Positions 22,401 through 28,287 of a stretch of DNA of 64,000 bases are shown here, piece after piece (position 1 is the stretch's first letter; each line of letters starts with the position of its first letter). A program made the translations under genes and the position numbers. Source of the stretch: Synechococcus sp. CBW1002 (GTDB taxonomy: Bacteria; Cyanobacteriota; Cyanobacteriia; PCC-6307; Cyanobiaceae); assembly GCF_015840915.1 (NCBI RefSeq), contig NZ_CP060398.1:3596001-3660000 (forward strand), given 5' to 3'. The notes below the pieces were generated by a model. That model had not been told where the DNA came from. It ran no database searches and worked only from the letters and a program-made list of their open reading frames with translations.

Positions 22401-24075
22401 GAAAAAAACTATCTATAAAACTATAGTTAACTTTGTTGCCGATCTGGCCTTTAATGCCTGCAAGGCCCAAATACTTACCTGCGAGCGACAAACGGGTGGT
22501 AACACTAAAGCTGGTTCCTATCTCCAGTTGCGAATCCTCAAAACCCAAGAACTCGGGGGCTGCGAGAGTTGCGGCAACAGGCCCCACTACCGCCAAAGTA
22601 ATTCCCAAAGCAGCATTAACCTTCTCTAGTACTTCGGGATTACCTCCTTCTCTACCAATGTATCCGAATGGATCAGTATTGTCATATTTGGCGTCGACTC
22701 CTTTTGCAAAGGGCACCCCTATTTGTTCATCTTCAGCGACCAGGCCCAAGAGTCCAATGTCGCCCAGCCAGTTGGGTAATGGCGCCCCGTCTGTGGCGCT
22801 GAGAAGCTGCTGAAATTCAAATCCGACACCCAAGCCAAAATCTAGCGTCCATGTGCTTTCCATAGCAGTTTGCCATATTTTAGTGTAATTATAATCAAAA
22901 CCAATGGACTCTACTGATATCATTGAGTCAAGAGATGGTCTGTAAGGATATTTGTACTTGTAGGTCGTGCTGACACTTCCGCTATATGCATTTTCACTGG
23001 TTGACTTACTTGCTTCGCCTGTAAGCGCTGTGAGTTCTTTTAATAATGCCTTCTGATTGCCTTTTCCGGTCTCGTATGCGAATTTGACTGTACTCTTGAC
23101 GGTGGGTAGACCGCTAACATTGTAAAAGCCAAATCCGCCCTTCCAGACCTTCTCTTCTCTGACTATATCGAGTCTAATATCTTCTTGGCGTAGGTTACTT
23201 TTGGCTTGCCATCGTACAAAGCTTTGCCCAAGTAGCGCCCCCGCACGAAATACTCCTCCTTCGTCAGCAGCGCCAGGAACCTGGTAAGCTAACCCACCCT
23301 TCCATCCACCTTCCGACTCACTGTTTTGCTGTGCCTGCACCGGAGCAGCTGAGAGGGATAGCGGCGCCGGTGGTGGCGTTGTGATTAACTGCTGTCGCGA
23401 CAGCTCTATGTTGCCCGAGAAGGCCAACGGAGCCCTAGCTGTCTGGACCTGTGGCACAACCGCACTGAGAGCGACGTCGTTGAGCTGAGGCACGCCACTG
23501 GCATTAGGAGTGATCGTGTATTCCGTGACATACAGATCGCTGTCGGGTCGCTCAGCGCTGGACGCGGCCTCCAGTTCCGCCTCGACCTGATCAGCCGGAA
23601 TGTTCTTTAATTTATCGAGCAGGGCATCCACCGATGTGGCGGCCCTCTGCTTCTGCACTACCAGTGAGAAGCCGTTGCTCGTTCCTTCCGTTAGCGCAAA
23701 GGACTGGTCCTCCACCTGATCGTCGGTGAGCTGGACCGGCGTCGACCAGACAAGCTGGCCATCACTGCCCCACTGCCCCAGGCTCGCGAAAATCTCGGAA
23801 CTGCTGCCCTCACCCACCCGGTAGGCCAGCACGATGCCCGGTTTGTGTCCGATTATGGTATCGACGTCTGAACTATTGGTGATTGGCCAGAGGTCGCTCA
23901 GCACGAGCGCCTGTAGCTTCTCGCCACCCACGGCGCCCGGTACTGCCTGCCCCTTCTCCCAGCGCTGGGCCTCGGCGTTCCACTGGCACTGCCAGATCAA
24001 GCCGTTATCCGCCAGAAAAGCGTAGGCGAGACCGTTGGCGTCGTTGACGACCTGGATCGAACTGGAGTACGGCAC
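7426..24075 (-). CDS. Giant RTX / FG-GAP / LamG / Calx-beta surface protein (5,549 aa)
   Basis: One uninterrupted frame encodes a probable type I-secreted adhesin or cell-surface protein of very large size. No Sec signal peptide is seen at the GTG start (PYSSSIQVVNDANGL). Visible modules, by residue: a unique N-terminal region (1-600) with aromatic-rich, barrel-like segments; a LamG-like unit (about 1615-1990, PYTIEFWAKL and GNWHYIVASF); many FG-GAP calcium loops (GDINGDGINDILL type) between about 2400 and 4600; Asp-box sialidase-like repeats (SNDGGSSW near 3147, STDGGTSW near 3310); an RTX block (about 4620-4665); a Calx-beta unit (4840-4940); three 69-residue Ser/Thr-rich repeats (about 4990-5170); a Pro-rich linker (5270-5310); and a C-terminal RTX block (5425-5485) ending SEDFIAEFV. 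GC is lower than in the host genes. SwmB-like or adhesin roles are possible but unproven. No exporter genes are nearby. Confidence 0.85.
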   Translation of the reverse strand: MPYSSSIQVVNDANGLAYAFLADNGLIWQCQWNAEAQRWEKGQAVPGAVGGEKLQALVLSDLWPITNSSDVDTIIGHKPGIVLAYRVGEGSSSEIFASLGQWGSDGQLVWSTPVQLTDDQVEDQSFALTEGTSNGFSLVVQKQRAATSVDALLDKLKNIPADQVEAELEAASSAERPDSDLYVTEYTITPNASGVPQLNDVALSAVVPQVQTARAPLAFSGNIELSRQQLITTPPPAPLSLSAAPVQAQQNSESEGGWKGGLAYQVPGAADEGGVFRAGALLGQSFVRWQAKSNLRQEDIRLDIVREEKVWKGGFGFYNVSGLPTVKSTVKFAYETGKGNQKALLKELTALTGEASKSTSENAYSGSVSTTYKYKYPYRPSLDSMISVESIGFDYNYTKIWQTAMESTWTLDFGLGVGFEFQQLLSATDGAPLPNWLGDIGLLGLVAEDEQIGVPFAKGVDAKYDNTDPFGYIGREGGNPEVLEKVNAALGITLAVVGPVAATLAAPEFLGFEDSQLEIGTSFSVTTRLSLAGKYLGLAGIKGQIGNKVNYSFIDSFFLGKESGTEQFFANIGVALPFGAYVPVFSYYLTKDIGPVKKQDTEVADQNTQSLPASTIDGTTSSDTTPDVRKDPLASLPAPATGTTASANGSLVSNTSASDGDAYPFLYSPQYGSNSYFSASTSTGANSQPLLGRQASNLQLLTLNPTAIGAINPPETTGSNALSLYNPGSGLNDGTYTNVPIIGVTADGDDQTAAKASFSVLNGSIQASSFHISSGGSYLGLPETQTNSGIYALLLDVYSTGIASPPDPGSSSGNILADLPLITLKPSSTNPPTLKIQTIVRVSSVSVNPADQSDNLIYPEFDPLTGEITAPSATQNSLYTYRNVPVQLYSSFSSTTALTLLNPDINPDASETSQANSVTATVSLSGGVIQRVDLDQPLLVAEEDIGKSQPVVRLTLPDAVVNSLTTESQPAPPPPSYDVTPETLSLNNFVADEQFSAQPSVPNSGVFLSNGLRDDFPLIDAMAAWPVQNRVTYITQTDSDEASVVYLNGRVKDEQAPSGYTAKPEVTPDQLSLEQLYQSSSNNSIPFFSAASTPTAITIEGANGDKYLGNTLVAWVEATDQVIPVTAEGDGVTNYQNFLEALYGNQQINYRIYAGGSTGWEAPSPSLLYKPENAVIQHLQAFNVPNADAPGGLGTLLVWTETSIDAIKDSGFEGWIDASTLTVKSPDVLLSVGDRIIGSGTGDPAKITAINSDGTYSLSRSLTLGSTDSPAILKAIEPLPTVIKTGWINPDATNFQWESLFADANGNSTIQTIPWDQDAHVGLTIEDISIASQQLLQADGSIAESPLITWSQGVRTPYRQSVLNDQPYLYLQFGELQSGVSDINLGTESSTYTNTFASETGLNLAIAGALPKSQASAVQNIDGTGVLSTGLGSTIGAFRQIASNIPAASLAAGSAIARFTGAISGDILTVNALTAGRLEEGDLLAGPGVLAGTKIQSLETVDQTNGTGTYRINQSQNLIATDLQAIDATSQLPQSSFSGSISGNTLSVTGVSQGDLAVGDRITGPGIPADTTIIDISDFDLNSGSGSIQLNRSFSSPITNSALVASPGAPSSPYTIEFWAKLSDSPLDNPNGAGLVALGQPTDVAIGPSTLPEGWLLNASFVVDRISNQQASALGLANVPLEGAATDLFGWEWGIVATGANTTAMNGNGGSNLYNNALLLKNLVSGSTLDGVSEFLKNYDVGASELIGIDGANATTIASVPSTQLEFNNAIDSNTGLPNSSLNNIAVDTSTALLNRGLVTVTEGISTGLSSMFTALWEFQEATGEAKVNFSLAPDSADSTQPSSGNLPSPLTTESYSGYELDFVLSRGTAISVNGSGQLVFDVGPGTAITSDVAGTVPADLRDGNWHYIVASFLPTYQTYEANGIVTQLPTNMGTASLYVDNQLVASDANVFNPYPLINLNDRAQLLANNSKGAIDQLAFYDKALSSAAFAANLSGNWPAPNAQEALSLLASLGSEIATKTPDPGVISGAISRHWDARNVNPNAASLATYTSSYDASTKTWTEASSLDPLLAVDPSIPSYNSGGSFQDGLVINVPTSSWTSGSWQETITTPSNKTLTEVNVTLSNLTDTTQSPVTISLTADQVLIGDQSLQSLQPLANKDNLNYTILSNAPAFSLVIPKDLLPAAPGEQLKDRYSATYSFSFVEGSSTITVGTTTDVDVNSTASSIAAMQSAGVVSSSALNQLQASNKAIATAQVIEQAPLQLKYVDSGEVLKSADTAAGASSSAEFTPANSFGQSQVFGSFIDSNNNTNGWLAIAQPFSTNALSDPAGRVWIQYTGQSAGGKPSANTAQAPTTWLNALANSNFSPETPNLPLLGDAFSPSSSGGLLIKADPTAGWGQNFGQTMLVADVNQDSTSDLIIASPQANDGGRVVIIDGQWIEASLTSTGAATTIDLSNPSEVGDYVTVLTPAQPPASSSDDISVANFGSALAFDGATLWIGAPNYLTSIDSSGSVASLVPIGALYSYSTTSTEPNGWDTGEAQPLSNPILGSWGSTITITPGATGSDNTTTTYWGSQFATSIAVNGAGGIAISAPGVQASLLYSGTEAVQEAAAGKKRTKDFYGDGALIKIELPSEDNNYTVSSNQGVNNAGLIDVASSSSLSAEQSTYMQNLKALQVDHIGDATYANNQAIQTGAVGAVYLFGSSDDLAALNKAITAEVVADTKNGGATFYGALPWNTLGDSGFGSSLSFIDFHNTNNNSILAIGAPQTGGSGAVYFVDTNQSFFSDSTSAPTWVQSINLEQGYQYLAHLASGLTLYGADISDNFGNGLVDLGDVNEDGYSDLLIQAYNASSGAGNGYVLFGNDQVFPSSNNANPAIGSVASGSIGQLKRADGTDLSISIFSALGNGALGYTGQGTFGGGDINGDGINDILLGSGPNASAYLAWGHPYLEAINNLQLSKLASNTGYLLDGLATTTAGSLRSIGDFNGDGYGDFISIQPGEFINNVRIELGANTQEILADYLYNHYNFTVSPDTQVLPAGDINGDGLADLALFLSDNLSTAAEGNQGAGSTTGILYGRNSDQLPIGSGFGFLSPVDPDSNAPLTTLPGQQISDGLSNASPSVIAVGNTLYAAVKGTGAGDTSIWFAQSNDGGSSWSNWANLSTLEPGFATNTAPALGFFEQNLYLGFTDPGGALQISSFDPDSATLTNWSSPATIASAQSDSSTFSSNLAPAFLNQGDALALLWIDSSSSDGEVSNTLYSAVSTSPDITSSSYTPWSGVDGGSSTAAPALAQLEDTLYMAVQGNSDNLIYWSSSTDGGTSWADWQALPTGMTSAKPPSLTAFDGTLYLSYLGDGNNEINITSLNDAASNSWATQYVIPTNGGTQSAQQASLVNETINGSEQLAVYYIANNNTSDLLRTASSNPSLPSGWSEQINVEYNSGVASQTASGPLAVISQNGQTVIAYQGGTVNSPSTEIYLATSLSPATSSSWSAQAFTDPGQSSGLGLTQTGDGLLLSYSSSASPDLLQLQTLALDGSNWETIDTNSTALISSGSNLVSILQADSSSSLGLLLAGINSSSNDIEVSVADRYETSDSWTKPKQLLQRSVAGDGTVGFNSITATAAPVATLLGGDPVVALNNNGTINLYILSFSASSLTLASSFSATETEPAINPTTAPGLTTTDTGLALTYTNNDQSINLQRLDFFSLDGALADGVNLSADGVVSTDTDLLWQTSRIDSMNGGIRTDLASVPVVVDGNLLLSSIDANSDAVQINVVPALHEPDSSSWINSTIQLPDGAGGWLISQSNTSAPSTLTAVGDIDGDGNDDLIVSNPDLDIITASNTTTSSSGLRLINGAATPDGWLINNNPVAAEQTVQLAPVLPGTTQTSTISAALTGSGSLSLSASSGGQAYTISGSFTDPDAWLASANAADPIASAQQLFSNALTSDTAGWTSTAAGPLSGDPAFNTTTSFGDLNGDGYEDYFDANESLWIASAPQAPVFSLWSLRAAGDVNGNGVDDILIALTPQGPSYQAQSDGKPAAIYSALIDGALFNVDQTTNTFNLSNLKAALNPYNSIELYDVTTSSYSDEYQSLQNWFSPILKYQAPIDIDSVENLINTNLSEGGLGNPAPTIARDELGNLYTVTTKSLNSSLSNLLNLGISQNSLDPNNVSYEQIDLTQIKSLAGGTFPSESIAPLTPGAAIHNGKLFVAIPTSNNTKEGYGSANNIWIAYADLNDSNGPKDLYETSNWTSYLLKSNQNTSSEYTLLTPTLVSEGERLAIYFPAGYAGNNDEDLNIRYLYSHDPTSPDAWGSTLAQNNAYTGSSSTINIDTGLSTTPPNEGWDNAGAVIVTSPIAATTYQGRTVLAFRGYSKGGGNNVENGSLLLAFAPTAQGASANNTSASADWTLWDSTTTGINTPSITTDQANLYLTYTPWSTSSTDAYFFPVALNIDHLSPDQPVELNSGSLITAGTTHTLPITLQEAGNLGLTSSSYAGGYFKNAVTLANNIGNAPQAVTPSIDGNTLYVTNQVNGTYPGAMSAAVSIAYNSTQPAFGDNQINQSGYSLAGYSLDGNLDVNGDGFSDILLSDPSDPSLAVDNQYVLFGGDFLDIASQIGTNGPDTLIGSPLADVIYSLAGDDTVITNGGADVVYTGAGGDTIAITGNDFFRIDAGPGIDTLLLQGDVDQRYDFRLDGLPVREYLPGTKLQNIELISSFDYGSNILSFDPKAVNAFNDDRMLFLTPDSSDKIKLYSDHYFTFSRDASFDTNFGGALWNAYITSSENLFLDSPTLVYVLNPELGDDSWLTRNVVLAEADLPSTVESDLAGLANLSTLSAPLSSAIASTQLFGNGFTLTAFKTNVGSGETRFELSRTEASSRQVVTYASSTANATAETGLDYNPVAGYIVFEPGDISKLISVPFNQQRLEQLRNVGISLEVEEVADVGQRELHLVLSSQSGEENAGDLISGFRLESLAGTKSALLSFRTDISSEPVNSTLEELVSSTTSGLSASSDLTTPISSSINSETIQQPNETKPISHQAVTLSQEPSAAQLSFRSDPGSDSVKGASPTVSSTISGSSTSSDSTTPISSSINSETIQQPNETKPISHQAVTLSQEPSAAQLSFRSDPGSDSVKGASPTVSSTKSGSSTSSDSTTPISSSSNSETTQQPDKNKPTSHEAVTLSQEPIHQSIDSSNRLISAPSAELLVYRRETADSSIGSSSTLSQLIKINDAGSEADAPVFDNDKTTNNQVSVQFMLTHDPGGYLVSLIDEDGEQHPLSSLGVSPQLPDPIPPQVPDPIPPQSPEPITPQPRNPIAHPKPDPESPKPQPMIECAAGVTPSESDSLDIIYVDGIPRLLVTPTPTADEQPILVCPESFNNGIQRIVETAGGFATQSNVYISFSLIEASLIPLDPYASTAGGGTISSNAPTGFTIAINGVYFSSGAGADEIIGSSGNDFIRAGANDDFIDTGNGDDLICGGTGSDTFITGEGQDLIYYTVDQLDGSSDLVLDFSSLDRIVVDDDILVSLTGNVATFSSIVDGVESTSTLTFGGSSVLSEDFIAEFV
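8561..9181 (-). repeat. Three 207-bp tandem repeats inside the giant gene
   Basis: The sequence starting GGTTCCTGGG recurs at 8561, 8768 and 8975, a period of exactly 207 bp (69 codons). The last two units are nearly identical; the outermost ones have drifted. The encoded unit has Ser/Thr-rich text (SSTSSDSTTPISSS), a QQPNETKPISHQAVTLSQEP segment and LSFRSDPGSDSVKGASP. Such repeats change copy number readily. Confidence 0.92.
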
Positions 24076-24147
24076 AGCGATCAGCTATCACGTTCTTTCA
24101 TCTTCGCAGCCAGAACCGCATCCCGTTACCCCCATTCGTAGGGGTTT

Positions 24148-24711
24148 TCAGAACTCATCCGTTTTCTGCCTTCTGCGCAGCTGAACACCGCTCAGCCAGG
24201 CCAGAGCTGCCGTGGCCGCGATGGCGAGCCCGGTCAGCACTGTTGTCCCTATCGAAAGCTGCCCGCTGATCGCTTCTGCGCCTCGCGCTCCTGCCTGCAC
24301 CATCACCGCAAAGCGCAACACCAACACCGTGGAGGCCAGGCTGTAGCCGCGCCATCCTGTGGCAGAGAGGGCACAACAGGCGCTCACCAGAGCCATTGGC
24401 AACAGCGCCAGCCGTAGCAGCAGCACCGAGCGCCACGACAGGCGCGCATCCACCAAGCTCAGCATCCACTGCCTGCGGCGCTTTCTCTGGATGCGGTGCA
24501 CGATCCAGGCTCTGCACCAATGCCGGCAGAGGTTCCAGTTGATCGCAAGACCGATCGCCTGAGCGGCCACCACCACCACCAGGCCGATCGCCCCACCAAA
24601 CATCGCACCCGCCGCCACAACCGCAGCACCCATCGGCAGGCCCAGACCCACACCGCCAGCCAAGAGCAGTGCATAGAGCAGCGGCTGCGTGGCCAGATCA
24701 GCAGCCATCAC
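24148..24711 (-). CDS. DedA/TVP38-like membrane protein
   Basis: This 187-residue protein is strongly hydrophobic with about five membrane segments (residues 10-30, 35-60, 95-120, 125-145 and 155-180). The spacing, the Gly/Ala-rich first helices (GGVGLGLPMGAAVVAAGAMFGG) and a basic cytoplasmic stretch (HRIQRKRRRQW) match the SNARE-associated/VTT family, whose members take part in lipid flipping and envelope upkeep. Assignment is by general pattern, without a diagnostic catalytic residue. It follows the LuxR-type regulator gene by 2 bp, so the two are probably cotranscribed, and it ends 72 bp before the giant gene begins. Confidence 0.55.
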   Translation of the reverse strand: MMAADLATQPLLYALLLAGGVGLGLPMGAAVVAAGAMFGGAIGLVVVVAAQAIGLAINWNLCRHWCRAWIVHRIQRKRRRQWMLSLVDARLSWRSVLLLRLALLPMALVSACCALSATGWRGYSLASTVLVLRFAVMVQAGARGAEAISGQLSIGTTVLTGLAIAATAALAWLSGVQLRRRQKTDEF

Positions 24712-24713
24712 TT

Positions 24714-25430
24714 CTAATCGGTGTCGTGCTGCAACAAGCCCAGCTCAAGCGCACGGCGCACCACCTGAGTACGGTTCCTGGCGTGGAATTTGGCCATCAG
24801 AGATCCCACATAATCGCGCACGGTCGATTCGGCCAATCCGATCTGCTCGGCGATCTGCCTATTGGTCTGCCCCTGAGCTAATTCCCTCAGCGTGCAGCGC
24901 TCACGGCTCGTTAGCCGCGGGATCACCTGGTTGCTGGTGGCCTGGAGCATGGGCAGAATCGCTGGATCCAAATAACGACTGCCGCGACTCAGCGCCAGGA
25001 GTCCGTTGATCAGAACGCCGCTGCCGAAGCTATGGGTATGGATCACGGCGTCGACCTGATCCACGGGATAGCAGTTGGCCCGCAACCAGTGCAGATCCTC
25101 CACCAACAGCACGATCGCCGGAGGCATGGGCAGTTGCCGCAGCTGCGCCACAAGGGCCTCACCGTGATCGGACGCAATGGAATCCACCATCAGCAACAGG
25201 CAGCGCTGACTCTTGGAACTCACCAGACTGAAGACCTCCTCGGCGTTGACGCAGGTGCCCAGCACCTGCTGTTCGCCCATACTCAATGTGCCCCTTGCCA
25301 TCAAGTGCGCTTCTAACCAGGAGCCGGAAGCACCCACCAGTGGCCATCGCTGGAGGATCCGATTCACCGTGTGCATACGGTGACGGAAACCTGGATCGGC
25401 TGGAAGGAACCGCGGCCTCTTCTCCGTCAC
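24714..25430 (-). CDS. LuxR/NarL-type transcription regulator
   Basis: This 238-residue protein has a clear C-terminal GerE/LuxR helix-turn-helix (residues 171-235: LTSRERCTLRELAQGQTNRQIAEQIGLAESTVRDYVGSLMAKF). The N-terminal 150 residues resemble a receiver fold (LLLMVDSIASDHGEAL, AIVLLVEDLHWLR), but the usual phosphoacceptor pattern is not obvious, so it may be an atypical receiver. It sits directly upstream of the DedA-like gene and 500 bp upstream of the giant surface gene on the same strand, making it a candidate regulator of both. That link is inference. Confidence 0.78.
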   Translation of the reverse strand: MTEKRPRFLPADPGFRHRMHTVNRILQRWPLVGASGSWLEAHLMARGTLSMGEQQVLGTCVNAEEVFSLVSSKSQRCLLLMVDSIASDHGEALVAQLRQLPMPPAIVLLVEDLHWLRANCYPVDQVDAVIHTHSFGSGVLINGLLALSRGSRYLDPAILPMLQATSNQVIPRLTSRERCTLRELAQGQTNRQIAEQIGLAESTVRDYVGSLMAKFHARNRTQVVRRALELGLLQHDTD

Positions 25431-25449
25431 GCGTCGGTCGCTCCTTTGT

Positions 25450-26247
25450 TTACGGCGCTGTGTAGGGAAAGTCGGCTCCCTCAGCCAGCCAGAAAGGCTG
25501 ATGCGCTCGGTCGTAGATGAACCAGGGTTCAGAACGGTTGAACGTCTCTGTTGTGGTCTGGGTGAGCACCCAGTGGCAGAACCGAGCCGCCAGATCAGCA
25601 GGTATCAGATTGGCGCGATTGCCCCGGAAGAACGACGCGAGAGGGAAATCCGCAGGATCCGGTTCACGCAGGCTGGCTTGCATGCCGGTATCCACCTCAC
25701 CGGGAATCAATTCAGCCACCTCAAGTTCTGGTCTTAGATCATGCCGCAGACTTTCGGTAACTGCATGCAACGCGTGCTTGCTTATGCAGTAAGCGCCAAG
25801 GCCTGGAAACGTGGCCTGCGCTGATCGACTCGAGATATTAAGTATTCTACCGCCTGATGGCATGTGGGGTGCGATCACGGCGGCCAGTTGTGCCGGCGCC
25901 ACGGCCATCAGGCACAGGGCTCGCAGCAGATCAGACGCGGACTGGTGGATCAGAGCTCCTAACGGCTCAACAGCTCCAGCCCCATTCACCAGAGCTGCCA
26001 CCGGCCGGCCATCGATGGCATCTTTCAGCCTCTCGATAGCCTTGCTCAGCCCTGCCTCATCGCTGAGGTCCACAGCCAGTGCTGTGAGATTCTCAGCAGG
26101 GGTGCAAGCTTGTCGCGATAGTGTGACTACCTCGTATCCAGAGCTCAGCAACAGATTCACAAGCTCGCGACCGATGCCACGGCTGGCGCCGCTCACCACC
26201 ACCATCCCTGCCGGTAGCTGATCAAGTCGATCCAAAGCCAATGGCAC
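25450..26247 (-). CDS. Short-chain dehydrogenase/reductase (SDR)
   Basis: This 265-residue protein belongs to the classical SDR family, NAD(P)-dependent oxidoreductases of unknown substrate here. The cofactor motif SGASRGIG is near residue 19, the NGAG motif near 88, the catalytic Ser in ILNISSRSAQ near 137, and the active-site pair in AYCISKHAL (YxxxK) near 152. The length is normal. It is followed by the LuxR-type gene after 19 bp, so they may share a transcript. A 7-bp inverted repeat lies just upstream of the start and may be an operator. Confidence 0.85.
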   Translation of the reverse strand: MPLALDRLDQLPAGMVVVSGASRGIGRELVNLLLSSGYEVVTLSRQACTPAENLTALAVDLSDEAGLSKAIERLKDAIDGRPVAALVNGAGAVEPLGALIHQSASDLLRALCLMAVAPAQLAAVIAPHMPSGGRILNISSRSAQATFPGLGAYCISKHALHAVTESLRHDLRPELEVAELIPGEVDTGMQASLREPDPADFPLASFFRGNRANLIPADLAARFCHWVLTQTTTETFNRSEPWFIYDRAHQPFWLAEGADFPYTAP

Positions 26248-26480
26248 AGGGTGTAATTCATTCTATCATGAAGATGATAGCTTGTCATTGGCAATCCTCA
26301 ACGAGACTGCCCTTGCCAATCATTCCCCCACGAGATGCACGGTCTGATTGGAACACCTTTGCAGCGGAGTCGATTCCCACAAAAACAGATTTCAGCCCTC
26401 TTGAGATCGTCTTGACTGATATCAAGACGACGTTTGGGGAAACGTGGTCAGCCCTGACTGGCTGGGCCGCGTCCCTTTGC
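26248..26480. other. Intergenic region between SDR and the IS256 end
   Basis: No convincing gene is seen here. Besides the operator-like repeat near the SDR start, it holds a perfect 9-bp inverted repeat (TCGTCTTGA / TCAAGACGA, 26407-26430) around a 6-base spacer. An 82-codon plus-strand frame crosses the region but looks non-coding in composition. Confidence 0.5.
26263..26280. promoter_or_regulatory. Inverted repeat upstream of the SDR gene
   Basis: CTATCAT and ATGATAG are separated by four bases, 15 bp before the SDR start codon. The placement fits an operator for this or an unlinked regulator. There is no direct evidence of function. Confidence 0.35.
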
Positions 26481-26733
26481 GTGGTGTAAAACCCGAGGCC
26501 CGAATGCCCTGACTCAGAGGGTGAACAGGGTGGAATGACGGGCTGTCATTCCTGAGGCGCAGATGCACCTCGTTTTTCCACGATGAAATGAGGCGATTGA
26601 CTTGTCAAGTCTCTCGTCTGATCGCGGCTGTGTTGTGAGCGGCAGGGGTCTTCTATGCAGCCCAGGGGTTACAGCGCCGGCCCCCGGGCGGCGATTGAGG
26701 CCGCTGCGCCCTGTGGGGGCGCTGCCACCTCAA

Positions 26734-28009
26734 TCACCTGGGGCCTGCGTCTTGCACCTCTGCGGCGGCGGCGCTGAGCAGGGCCGGCAGATCCTCCAGC
26801 TCCGGGATGGCGGCCATGCTCTCGGCTGAGAACATGCGGCGTCCCTCCAGCTGCCAGTGCTCGTGCTGCTCCAGCAATACCGCGCCCACCAGGCGGGTGA
26901 TCGACGCGTCGTTAGGGAAGATGCCGACCACCCTGGTGCGGCGCTTGATCTCCTCGTTGACCCGCTCCAGCAGGTTGGTGCTCCAGACCTTCTTCCAGTG
27001 AGGCTGCGGGAAGTGACGGAAGGCCAGCACGTCCTCTCTGGCCTCGTTCATGAGCTCGGTGGCCTTGGGGAAGCTCTCCGCCAGCGAGGCGGCCAGGTCA
27101 TCCCAGCGGCTGAGGATCTCTCCGGCATCCTCCTGAGCGAACACCGAGCGCAGGGCGGCGGTGACCATGCCCTGGTGGGCTTTGGGGACGCGCTGGAGAA
27201 GGTTGCGGGCGAAGTGGACGCGGCAGCGCTGCCACACACAGCCCTGCAGCTGGCGCCTGATGGCCTTGGTGAGGCCCACGTGGGCGTCGCTGATCACCAG
27301 CTTGACGCCAGTGAGGCCGCGCTCCTACTGCTTCGCAGAAGCCTTCGGCTAGATCGAGGCAATGAACTCGCTCCAGAAGCCCTCGGTTTCGCTGCCTGTC
27401 ACCTTGAGACCCAGCAACTCCCGGCGGCCGTCCGCGTTCACCCCCATGGCGACGACGACAGCCCGTGAGCAGACCTGCAGGGCCTTGCCCAGCCTGCCCT
27501 TGAGGTAGGTGGCATCCAGGTAGACGTAGGCGTAGCCGGACTCCTGCAGGGGCCGGCTCAGGAACGCCTGCACCTGCTGGTCGATCTCCTGGCAGATGCG
27601 ACTGACCTGGGATTTGGAGATGCCGCTCTGCGATCCCAGGGCCCCCACCAGGGCATCGACCTTGCGGGTGGAGACGCCGCCGATGTAGGCCTCCATGATC
27701 ACGGCATAGAGGGCCTGATCCACCCGGCGGCGGGGCTCAAGGATCGAGGGCAGGAAGCTGCCGGCCCGCAGTTTGGGGATCAGCAGGTCGATGTCGCCCA
27801 CCTGGGTGGTGAGGCTGCGGGGCCGGTAGCCGTTGCGGTAGCCGAGCCGTTCCTCGCTGCGCTCATGGCGGTCGGCACCCAGAACGGCGGCAACCTCCAG
27901 CTCGATCAGCTGCTGCAGGCCGTGGCGGGCCAGCTCCGGGATCAGCTCGCCGGCACTGCTGCCATCCAGTAGCGGCGCCAGGTCAACTGCGGCACGATGG
28001 GTCTTGGGC
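26734..28009 (-). pseudogene. IS256-family (Mutator) transposase, disrupted
   Basis: The joined frame begins PKTHRAAVDLAPLLDGSSAGELIPELARHG and matches IS256 transposases over about 420 codons. The YRNGYRPRSL region, IGGVSTRKVDALV, YVYLDATYLKGR (first Asp), KLVISDAHVGL (second Asp) and the late RVNEEIKRRTRVVGIFPND segment are present. Two lesions are visible. The ATG start is split by the antisense group II intron at 28010. Near 27322-27348 a palindromic stretch of about 27 bases brings two in-frame stops between EFIASI and ERGLTG. The gene is therefore dead twice over. Confidence 0.9.
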
Positions 28010-28287
28010 GTGTGTCACGAGTCAGCAGGTGAAAGCCAAGGCTGATGAAACTGCATCGGGGATGGGAGTGTGGCCTCCCGGGATCGGCCTGCAGGGGCTG
28101 GTACCAAACCACCCCGTGCTGCTGCGTTCAAAAGACGTGGTGGTGAGCGACGGGGAAACGGCGGACTGGATCCGTCAGGTGTGCGACGAGAAGGTGAGCG
28201 CAAGCGAACCGTTGATGACGCGCCGATATCTATTTCAGACGCTGCCAAAACGGGAGGCGGCCCAAATCTCCTGGATCAGTGTGGACA

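Noticed and set aside
24155-24520. Second gene inside the DedA-like gene
   Set aside because: Same-strand alternative frame with low-complexity Ala/Arg/Gly text; the membrane-protein frame is the better one.
26241-26489. 82-codon plus-strand frame upstream of the IS256 end
   Set aside because: It starts inside the SDR gene's first codons, crosses two inverted repeats, and has no ribosome binding site or protein-like composition.
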